Origin: Owenia fusiformis
Lineage: Eukaryota > Annelida > Polychaeta > Sabellida > Oweniidae
NCBI GenBank assembly: GCA_903813345.2
Contig: CAIIXF020000008.1
Location: forward strand, 24,476,822-24,540,821
DNA length: 64,000 bases
Direction: 5' to 3'
The notes beneath the pieces are model-generated. The model ran no database searches and had not been told where the DNA came from. It saw only the letters and a program-made list of their open reading frames with translations. The position numbers and the translations under genes are program-made. This document shows, one piece after another, positions 21,177 to 33,100 of the stretch (its first letter is position 1; each line of letters opens with the position of its first letter).

Positions 21177-24100
21177 CTGAAGTTCTTTAAGCAATGCCAC
21201 TGGCTCATCATGTAAAGACCCAGTTGTACTTCCAGTCTCAGCTGAGCTGTTAACACACTCTGGGCTTACAGCACCTCTAGTTGCTCTTGAGGATAACTGA
21301 ATCAGCGTCTCTCCTGTCACTGTATGGTTAGACAGCCCTCTTTGTGGTGCATGGTAGTTGGCACTGGTTGAATGGTCAGATAGTAATCTTGAGTTTGGAT
21401 AAAGCTCATATAAGTGTTCCATATAGCTGCTAATGTGGGTGTTGTTTGGGGCTTTAACAGGTGATCTATCTCGATTTAGCAAGGCATCAAATGATGTTTT
21501 AGAAGTAGGTGCCATCATGCGGTATTCATGGTTAACATCAACCCTAGGGCTAGCTACAGAATCCAATGTATCAGATATGGGGGACATACACTGTTGGTCT
21601 CCAGGTTCAGTTAGAGATCTCCTATGTTGGTTGTTGCCCCTACTAGCAAGGTACTGTTGTCTGTAGGACTGTTCCAGCATCTCTACCCGTCTAGGAGAGG
21701 ACTTCTGATCATCTTCCTTACTAAGATTCACCAGATCTTTGCGCAGCTGCAGCAGGTATTGTTTATGCCTATTGGGTGACATCACACTAGGTGATGTGGA
21801 CCTCGACTCAGGTGATCCAAGGTGTAAGGGGGTCAGAGTACTATGTGATCTATGGGCATGCTCTTCCCTTTGTCGTTCAAATTTGAATGCCTCAATCTGA
21901 GCTTTGCGTTTCATTTGAACAATCTCCCTGTATTTCTCCCTTGAACGCAGAACTTTACGTTTCTCTCTCTCAAGCTGTTTAATCTTGGAATCGATACCTG
22001 ATTTGGCCTTTTCTAGCTTTGATTTGTATTTGAGGAGATACTGTCTACTTATGGTAGCAGCTGGATCTTCAGTATGAACTGTTTTCTTATGGTTTCCTCC
22101 ATCAGAATCATCTGAGCCAACACTGGTAAGGAGTGTGTCAGTTTGCCCAATCATGTAGTTCAACTGGGCTTCAGCTACTTCAACCTGGACCTTAGTGGGA
22201 CAGACATCTTTAGCCAACATATGGTTGATGCGCTCTCGTTCACGTCTCAGCTTCTCAAGTTCATCATTCAGCTCCTGGTGCCTGGTCTCTATGGCTATAG
22301 AATGTGTGTCACTTCCAGGAGACAGGGATATATCACAGAGGTCAGTCTGTGTGAAGTCATCAGTGATATCAGATGAGATGTTGGCTTGTACTGCACTATT
22401 TGCACTTAATGCACTAGTGAACAATTTTCCATTTTCATCTAGCCCAACCTGATTAGACTCATGAGCCTGTGTGTCACTTGAAGGAAATTCCTCCCCTGTA
22501 GATTGAGTAGCACAGTGAGGTTTTGAAGGAGTGGATGTCTGGTTGATGGTTTCAAAGAACACACCATCATCCCCAACACTCATAGGCCCATCATCTGTCT
22601 GAGACAGGACATCACTGATTGGTGAGCTAGTTGTGTGAGTTCTTGGTTGAAGCACAATTGGTGATAGCTCAAATGCAAAGCTTTGCTGGTCTCCAACATC
22701 TTGAATGTCACATGATATAGCCATATGGTTCTTCTCTTCCTCATTTATGTCAATATCCAAGTTTGGTGTTTCCTCGGCCTCATTTGTTTTTCTGGATTCA
22801 TCAAGCTGTTCAAGTAGGATTCTATCCTGAATAGGTTCAAGAGATAAGGATGACATTGAGCTATGCTGTTGCTGAGCATTTTTAGAAACATCAGATTGTT
22901 CAGATAGAGACTGCTCAGAGGTTTTGATTGATGTTGAGTTGTCTGTTGATTGATCTATCGTGTCAAACATTTCTGGTCTCACTGATGTATCAACAGGCTC
23001 TAATGAACCAGTTAACTGTGTAGATAGATCCAATTCATTTTGGTCAGATTTATTGAAAAGATGAGGCCAAGTCATGTTTTTTTGTTGGCGATCTTTTTTC
23101 CTTTGCTCACGTTCTTGCTTTGATTTCCTCAGCATCTCCATCATTCTCTCATGCTCCAATTTCAAAGGATCTAAGTTAGGATTGTGCAAATCATAGTCCA
23201 CATTTAAATTGACATCAATATTTAGATTTGGTATCTTCCTGCGCTGCTGTTTAAGTTTACGCTTCTCTGGATATACCAGTTTATTTTCAGGTTCAACATC
23301 TGATAGCTCATCATCTAACTCAGGGGATGGAAAAGAACCAACAGGAGATGCGAGATCCATGTCAGACCCTACCAAAGACCACATAGATGTTCCAGTTTGG
23401 GCATCAGCCATTGATAGTGGTCTTTCAGAATAAAAACCAAAATCTGCAGCTGTATCCAGTAGGATCTTCTCAATATATTCATCCGTCTGACAACTCATGT
23501 CCTCATGGTCAGTCCCATTTAAAATATCAAGTAATGATTCACCAGTTTGCATAGAACTAGTCTGTGTTGCAATCAATGTTGTCTGCGTTGCAAGAACAGG
23601 GTCCAATAGATCTAACATAGATTCTCCAGTTTGGGTCTCCATTCCTCTGGCAATTATATCCAAGAAGGCTTCAGTTTGTATGGATTCTGTGGCATTAAGA
23701 ATGCTGTACAATGACTCACCAGTCTGAGTTCCAAATGTCTGGTTGAGGATACCATAGATGGATGGATGAAACACTGGTCTTATATCATCTAAGCTTCTAC
23801 TTCGAATTCTTAACATTGGTGTAGCTCTTATAGCTGGTCTCAATGTCTCCACTGGCTCATCCATTTCATTTTGAATTTCATCTGCAATTGGACCCAGTTC
23901 AACAAGGCTTTGTGATCTTCTAAGTGGTGGTACAATGTACTCAAAACTAAGATCACTATCTTGGTGGGAGATATCACTTACAGTGTCATTGCTATCTACA
24001 ATAACATTGTGTTCATCCCCATCAGTTTGGCAAGTGCCACTAACCAAGGCTTTGTTTTGAGATTTAAGGTACTTAGAACTTTGAGTAGCTGTGTTTACTC

Positions 24101-27100
24101 CATTGGTTTTGTTGTTACTGCTTTGGTTATCAGGCCCAACTGCAATCTCATGTGTTGTCTTTCTAGGCACAACAGGAGATAGTGGCCCAGTGTTAGCATC
24201 CTTCGTTGCTACCCTAGCAGTCTGTGTAACCATTGACAATGATGGTAAAGCATCTGTTTGCATTCCTACACCATGATATGATCTTTCTGTTTGACTACCA
24301 GAGCTCCTATTTCCGATGTTTCTGATGGATACACCTGTTTGTGAAGATATGCCATCTGTCCTTGATGATATCTTTGAATTTGTAGACATAAATCTTGGTG
24401 ACATGGGAGATCTCAAAAGGCTGCTGGGTGGTTTATTTATATCTGCCTTTATATTAGTTCTTTTAAAATTCTCCATAAGCTCAATGTTGAATGGAGAAGC
24501 ATTTGCTACATTGCCATGTGCTGGCCTATTTTTTGCTACAGCTACAGGAGTTGAGGGTCCATCCATTGATGCAGCTAGCACAGTTGGTTGATCCTCTGCT
24601 GTAGCTAAAATTGATGATTTCTCCTCTTTTGTATCTAGAGTCGATGGTCCAACTTCTGTCATAGCTAATTTCGATGGTTGATCCTCTGCTGTAGCTAGAA
24701 TTGATAGTTTGTCTTCTGTTGTAGTTGACAAAGTGTTGTCTATTGTAGCTGGAATCGGTTGATCCTCTTTTGTAGCAAGAATAAATGGTTTAGTCTCTGT
24801 TATACCAAGAGTAGAAGGTTGATCCTCTGTAGTAGCTAGATTTGACGATTGCTTCCCTGTTGTAGCTAGAGTTAATGGTTCAACCTTTGTTATAGCTAGA
24901 GTAGATGGTTGATCCTGTGTTGCAGCTGGGATTGACAGTTTATCCTCTTTTGGAGCTAGACTTGATGAACAATTCTCTGCTGTAGCTAGAGTCAATGGTT
25001 CAACATCTGTCCTAGATGATTTATCCTCTGATGTAGCTAGGGTTGGTTGTTGAATATCTGAGGTAGCTAGATCTGATGGTTTATTCTCTGCTGTAGCTTG
25101 ATGTGATAGTTGGTCCTCTGCTGTAGCAAGGGCTGATTGTTGAATATCTGGGGTGACTAGTTTTGATGCTTTATCCTCTATTAGCGCTAGATTTGATAGT
25201 ATATTCTCTGCTGTAGCTTGATTGAATGGCTGATCCACTACTGTGGATTGAGTTAATGGTTGGTCCTCTGCTGTAGCAAGGGTTGATTGATGAACATCTG
25301 GAGTAACTAGCTTTAATGGTTTATCCTCTGTTGAAGCTAGATTTGATAGTTTATTCTCTGCTGCAGCTTGATTTGATGGCTGATCCTCTGCCGAAGCTAG
25401 GGTTGATTGATGGACATCTACAGTTGCTAGATTTAATGGTTTGTCCACTTTTGTAGCTAGAGTTGATGGGTCATTCTCTATTGTAGCTCGAGTTAATGGC
25501 AGATCATCTGCTGTAGCTAGAGTTGGTGATTTATCCTCTACTATACCTAGAGTTGATTGTTGAACATCTTTTGAAGTAGCTAGATTTGGTGGTTTATTCT
25601 CTGCTTTAGCTTGAATTAATGGCTGATCCTCTCCTGTACCTAGAGTTGATGGTTGATCATCTGCTGTAGCTAGAATTGATGGTTTAACTTCTGCTGTGCC
25701 TAGAATTGATGGAACATCCTCTTTTTTAGCGAGAATTGATGGTTGAACCTCTTCTGTAGCTTGAATTGATGGTTGATCCTCTTGTGTTGCTAGACTTGAT
25801 GGTTGCTTCTCTGTGGTAACTAGAGCTGAAGGTTCACCCTCTGCTGTAACTAGATTTGGTGGCTGATTTTCTTGAGTAGCTACAATTGATGGTTGATTTT
25901 TGTTTGTAACTAGAGCAAATGGATAAACCTCTGTCATAGCTAGAGTTGATGGATGATCTTCTGCTGTAGCTGAAATCGATGGTTGATCCTCTAATGTAGC
26001 TAGAATTGATGGCTGATCCTCTAATGTAGCTAGATATGATGGTTGATCCACTGATGTAGCGAGATTTGATGGCCGATCCTCTCTTGTAGCTAAATTTAGA
26101 GGTCGATCCTCTTTGGTAGATTGAGTCAATGGATCAACCTCTGCAATAACTAAAGTTAATGACTGATCCTCTGCTGTAGCTAGATTTGATGAATGATCCT
26201 CTCCATTTGTAGCTAGATATGATGGTTGATCCACTGCTGTAGCCTTTGTAGCTAAAATTGATGGTTGACTCTTTGTTGATGCAAGAGTTGATGGTTCGTT
26301 CTCTGCTGAAGGGGAAATTAATAATTTATTCTCTGCTGTAGCTAGATTTGATGTTTGATTGTCTGCTATAGCTAGATTCAATGGTTTATGCTTTGCTGTT
26401 GCTAGATTTGATGATTTATCCTTCACTGTAGGTAGAGTTGGTGGTTGACCATCTGCTGTAGCTAGTGTTCTTGGTTCATCCTCTCTTTGAGCTAGGGTTG
26501 ACAGTTGATCATCTGCTGCAGCTTGAATTGATGGCTGATCCTCTACTATAGGTAGATTAGATGTTTTATTCTCTGGTGTAACTAGAGTTGTTAGTGCATC
26601 TCCTGCTGTAACTGGTGTTGATGATTTATCCTTCACTGTAGCTAGAGTTGATGGTTGACCCTCTTCTGTAGCTATAGTTGTTAGTGTATCCTCTGCTGTA
26701 GCTAGAGTCAATGATTTATCCTTCACTGTAGCTAGAGTTAATGGTTTATCATTTGTTATAGCTTGATTTGACAGCTTATCCCCTATTATAACTAGAGTTG
26801 ATGGTTTATCTTCTGTTGTAGCAAAATTGGATGATTTGTCGTCTGCTGTAGATTCAACAAATGTTTGATCCTCTTTAGTAGCTAGATTCGATGGGTTATC
26901 CTCTGCTGTAGTGAAAGTTGAAGACTGATCTTCTGTTATAGCAAAATAATATGAATTATCCTCTGCTGCAGATTCAATGTATGGTTGATCCTCTTTTGTA
27001 GCTAGATTCAATGGTTTATTCTCTGCTGTAGATGGCATTGATGGTTTGTTTTCTACTGTAGATAAAGCTGATGGATAATCATCTGCTGTAGCTAGATTTG

Positions 27101-30100
27101 ATGGTTGATCCTCTGTTATAGCTAGAGTAGGTAGTTGATCCTCTGATGAGGCTAGGTTTGATGGTTGATCCTCTGTTATAGCTAGAGTAGGTAGTTGATC
27201 CTCTGATGAGGCTAGGTTTGATGGTAGATCATCTGTTATAGCTAGAGTAGGTAGTTGATCCTCTGATGAGGCTAGGTTTGATGGTTGATCATCTGTTGCA
27301 GCTAAAGTAGGTGGTTGATCAATTGCTATAACTAGAGTTGATTGTTGATGCTCTTTGGTAGCTTGAGTTGATGATTGCTCCTCTACTGTAGCTAGAACTG
27401 ATGGTTGTTCCTCTTTTGTAGCTAGAGTTGATGATTTATCCTCTGCTGTAGCTAGAATTAATGGTCGATCCTCTGCTGTAGCTAGATTTGATGATTGATC
27501 CTTTGCTCTAACTAGGGTTGATAGTTGATCCTCTAATGTAGCTAAAGTTGATGGTTGATCCTCCTTTGTAGCCAAATTCGTTGGTTGAACATCTGCAGTA
27601 GCTAAAGTTGATGGTTGATCCTCTGCTGCAGCTAGTGTTGATGGTTGATCTTCTACTGTAGCTAGATGAGATGGTTGACCCTTTAATGTTGATAGAATTG
27701 ATAGTTCATCCTCTGCAGTAGCGAAAGTTGATGGTTCAATCTCTCTTAGAGCTAGGGTTGATGGCTGATCCTCTGCTGTAACAGGTTTCAATTGTCGAGT
27801 CTCTACTGTAGCAAGACTTAATAAATCATTCTCAGCTGTAGCTAAAGTTGATAGTTGATCCTTTGCTAAAGGTAGATTTGATGGTTGTATAACTGTTGTA
27901 GCTGGAGTTGATAGTTGATCCTCTGCTGTAGCTTTTGTAGCTAAAATTGATGGTTGACTCTTTGTTGTAGCTAGAGTTGATGGTTCATTCTCTGCTGTAG
28001 GGAGAATTGATGATTTATCCTCTGCTGAAGCAAAAGTTGATGATTGATTGTCTGCTATAGCTAGATTCCATGATTTATTCTTTGCCGTTGCTAGATTTGA
28101 CGATTTATCATTCATTGTAGCTAGAGTTGATGGTTTACCCTCTGCTGTTGCTAGATTTGATGACTTATCTTGTGATGTAGCTAGAGTTGATGGTTGATCC
28201 TCTGCAGGAGCTAGAGTTGGTGACTGATCCTTTGATGTAGATAGAGCTGATGGCTGATCCACTACTGTAGCTAGATTAGATGGTTTACCCTCTGCTGTTG
28301 CTAGATTTGATGACTTATCTTGTGCTGTAGCTAGAGTTGATGGTTGATCCTCTGCAGGAGCTAGAGTTGGTGACTGATCCTTTGATGTAGATAGAGTTGA
28401 TGGCTGATCCACTACTGTAGCTAGATTAGATGGTTTACCCTCTGCTGTTGCTAGATTTGATGACTTATCTTGTGATGTAGATAGAGTTGATGGTTGATCC
28501 TCTGCAGGAGCTAGAGTTGGTGACTGATCCTTTGATGTAGATAGAGTTGATGGCTGATCCACTACTGTAGCTAGATTAGATGGTTTACCCTCTGCTGTTG
28601 CTAGATTTGATGACTTATCTTGTGCTGTAGCTAGAGTTGATGGTTGATCCTCTGCAGGAGCTAGAGTTGGTGACTGATCCTTTGATGTAGATAGAGTTGA
28701 TGGCTGATCCACTACTGTAGCTAGATTAGATGGATTACCCTCTGCTGTTGCTAGATTTGATGACTTATCTTGTGCTGTAGCTAGAGTTGATGGTTGATCC
28801 TCTGCAGGAGCTAGAGTTGGTGACTGATCCTTTGATGTAGATAGAGTTGATGGCTGATCCACTACTGTAGCTAGATTAGATGGTTTACCCTCTGCTGTTG
28901 CTAGATTTGATGACTTATCTTGTGTTGTAGCTAGAGTTGATGGTTGATCCTCTGCAGGAGCTAGAGTTGGTGACTGATCCTCTGATGTAGATATTGTTGA
29001 TGGCTGATCTACTACTGTAGCTAGATTAGATAGTTTACCCTCTGCTGTTGCTAGATTTGATGACTTATCTTGTGCTGTAGCTAGAGATGATGGTTGATCC
29101 TCTGGTGTAGCTAGAATTGAAAGTTGATCCTCTACTGTAGATAGATTTAATGATCTATCCTCTGCTGTAGCTAGATTTTTTAGCTGAAGCTCTGCTGTCG
29201 CTACAATTGATGATTGATCCTCTATTTTAGCCAGAATGGTTGCCTGATTGTCTGTTGTAGCTAGAGTCAATGGTTCAACCTCTGTTTTAGTTAGAGATGA
29301 TGGTTGATCCTCTACTATGACTTGTGTGGATAATTGATTCTCTGCTGTGGCTAGAGTTGATGGTTGATCATCTGATTTAGCTAGATTTGATGGTTGATCC
29401 TCTTTTGTAGCCAAATATGGTGTATGGATATCTGCTTTAGCTAGAATTCTTGGTTCATCCTCTCTTTGAGCTAGGGTTGACAGTTGATCATCTGCTGTAG
29501 CTAGAGGTGGTGGTTGAAGCTCTGCTGTAGCTAGATTTGATGTTTGATCCTCTGTTGTAGCTAAAATTGATGGTCGATTTTCTGATGTAGCTACAGTTGA
29601 TGGTTGATCCTCTTTTGTAGTTAGATCTGCTGTAGATAGAGTTGATGGTTGATCATCTGCTGTAGCTAGATTTAATGGTTGATCTTTTGTAGCCAGAGTA
29701 GATGCTTCATTCACTGCTATAGCTAGATTTGATTGCTTATCCACCATTGCAGCTAGAATTGATGGATGATCCTCTTCTGGATATAGAGTTGATGGTTGAT
29801 CTACATCTGTAGCAAAAGTTAATGACTGGTTCCCTATTGGGTCTAGAGATAAAGCTAGATTTGAAGATACTTTTGTAGCCAAATGTGGTGTGTGAACATC
29901 TGCCGTAGCTAGTGTTCTTGGTTCATCCTCTCTTGGAGCTAGAGTTGACAGTTGATCCTCTACTATGGCTTGTATGGATAAGTGATCCACTGTTGTAGCT
30001 AGAGGTGATGGTTGATCCTCCGCTGAAGGTGGATTTGATGTTTGATCCTCTGTTGTAGCTAAAATTGATGGTTGATTCTCTGATGTAGCTAGAGTTGATG

Positions 30101-33100
30101 ACTGATCCTCTTGTTTAGTAAGATTTGATGATTTATCCTCCCCTGTAGCTTGAGTTGATGACTGATCATCTGCCATAGCTAGACTTGATGGTTGATTTTC
30201 TTTTGTAGTTATGATAGATGGTATATCCCCTTTTGTAGCTAGAGTAGATGCTTCATTCACTGCTATAGCTAGATTTGTTTGCTGAACCACCATTGTAGCT
30301 GGAATTGGTGGTTGATCCTCTTCTGGATATATAGGTGATGGCTGGTCCATTATTGTATCTAGAGATAATGGTTCATCCTCTGCTGTAGTTGATGGCTGAT
30401 CCTTTGTTAAAGCTAGATTTGATGGTTCTAAGGTGGATTGTTGTTCCACTTTTGTAGCTTGAGCTGATGGTTGATCCTCTACTATAGCTAGAGATGATGG
30501 TTGATCCTGTTTTGTAGCTAGAGTTGATGGTTGATCCTGTACTGTAGCTAGATTTAATAGTTGAAACTCTGATGTAGCTAGAATTAATTGATCCTCTTTT
30601 GCAGCTAGAGCAAATGTTTTATTCACTGCTGTGTGTAGATTTGATTGCTGATCCACTATTGTAGCTGGAGTTGATTGTTTATAGTCTGCTGTAGGTAGTA
30701 TTGATGATTGAACCTCTGCTGTAGCTAGAATTGATGGATGATCCCCTTTTGTAACTAGAGTTGATTGTTGATTTTCTGTTGTAGCTTGAGTCAATGTTTC
30801 AACCTCTATCATAGTTACAGTAGATGGTTTATTCTCATTTGTAACTAGAATTGGTGGTTGATCCACAGCTGTAGCTAGTCTTGATGGTTCATCCTCTACT
30901 CTAGGTAGAGTTGATGGTTTATTCTCCAGTGTAGCTAGAGTTGGTGGTTCATCCTCTGCTGTAGCTAGAGTTGATGGTTTATTCTCCAGTGTAGCCAGAG
31001 TTGATGGTGTATCCTTTGCTGTAGCTAGAGTTGATGGTTTATTCTCCAGTGTAGCCAGAGTTGATGGTTTATCCTCTGCTGTAGCTAGAGTTGATGGTGT
31101 ATCCTTTGCTGTAGCTAGAGTTGATGGTTTATTGTCTAGTGTAGCTGGATTTAATGATTCATCCTCTGCTGTAGCTAGAGTTGACGGTTGATCTTCTGCT
31201 GTAGATATAGATGATGGTTGATCCTCTACTAGAGCTATAGATGATGGTTGATCCACTGATGCAGCTAGTGTTGAAGTTTTATACTTTGGTTCAGCTATTG
31301 TTGATGGTTCATCCTTTGCTGAAGCTAGATTTGATGGTTTATCCTCTGCTGTAGCTAGAGTTGATGGTTGATCTTCTGCTGTAGCTAGAATTGATGGTTG
31401 ATCCTCTACTATAGCTAGAATTGATGGTTGATCCTCAACTGTAGCTATAGATGATGGTTGATCCACTGATGCAGCTACATTTAATGGCTGATTCTGTTTG
31501 ATCCTAGATGCTTCATTCACTGCTGTAGCTTGAGTCAATGTTTTGACCTCTGTCATAGTAAGAGTAAATGGTTGATCCTCTGATGAAGCTAGAATTGGTG
31601 ATTGATCCACATCTGTAGCTAGTGTTGAAGTTTTATACTTTGCTTCAGCTATTGTTGATGGTTCATCCTTTGCTGTAACTAGAGTTGATGGTTTATTGTC
31701 TAGTGTAGCTAGATTTGATGATTTATCCTCTGCTGTAACTAGAGTTGATGATTGATCCTCTGCTGTAGCCAGATTTGGTGGTTGATCCTCTGGTGTAGAT
31801 AGAGTTGGTGGTTGATCCCCCAATGCAACTACTTTTGATGTATGACCCTCTGCTGAAGCTATAGTTGATGGTTGGTCCTGGTTTATAGCTAGAGTTGATG
31901 GCTCATGCCCTGATGTAGCTAAAGTTGGTGATTGATCCTCTACTGTAGACGGACGTAATGGTTGATCCTCGTTTGTAGCTAGAATTGACAAATGACTCTC
32001 TGTTGTAGCTTGAGCTGATGGTTGATCGGTTGAGGGTTCACCCTCTTCTTTAGCTAGATTTGATGGTTGGACTTCTGCTGAAGCTAGAGTTGATGGTTGG
32101 TCCTGGTTTATAGCTAGAGTTGATGGCTCATGCCCTGATGTAGCTAAAGTTGGTGATTGATCCTCTACTGTAGACAGACGTAATGGTTGATCCTTGTTTG
32201 TAGCTAGAATTGACAAATGACTCTCTGTTGTAGCTTGAGCTGATGGTTGATCGGTTGACGGTTCACCCTCTTCTTTAGCTAGATTTGATGGTTGGACTTC
32301 TGCTGAAGCTAGAGTTGATGGTTGGTCCTGGTTTATAGCTAGAGTTGATGGCTCATGCCCTGATGTAGCTAAAGTTGGTGATTGATCCTCTACTGTAGAC
32401 GGAGGTAATGGTTGATCCTCGTTTGTAGCTAGAATTGACAAATGACTCTCTGTTGTAGCTTGAGCTGATGGTTGATCGGTTGACGGTTCACCCTCTTCTT
32501 TAGCTAGATTTGATGGTTGGACTTCTGCTGAAGCTAGAGTTGATGGTTGGTCCTTGTTTATAGCTAGAGTTGATGGCTCATGCCCTGATGTAGCTAAAGT
32601 TGGTGATTGATCCTCTACTGTAGACGGACGTAATGGTTGATCCTCGTTTGTAGCTAGAATTGACAAATGACTCTCTGTTGTAGCTTGAGCTGATGGTTGA
32701 TCGGTTGACGGTTCACCCTCTTCTTTAGCTAGATTTGATGGTTGGACTTCTGCTGTAGCTGAAACTGATAGTTGAACCTCTTTTGTAGCTATAATTGCTG
32801 GCTGACTCTTTGTTGTAGCTAGAGTCAACGGTTCAATCTCTGTCATAGCTAGAATTGATGGTCGATACTCTGTTGTAGGTAGAATTGATGGTTGATCCTT
32901 TATTGTAGCTAGAGTTGATGGTTGATGCACCGATGTAGCTAGATGTGATGACTCATCCCCCATAGTAGCTAGAGGTGATGGTTTATCCTTTGCTGTAGCT
33001 AGAGTTGATGGCTGATCTTCAGTTGCTGCTAGAATTGATGGTTGATCCTCTTCTATAGCTAGAGTAGATGCTTGTTCATCTGTTGTAGTTAAACTTGCTG

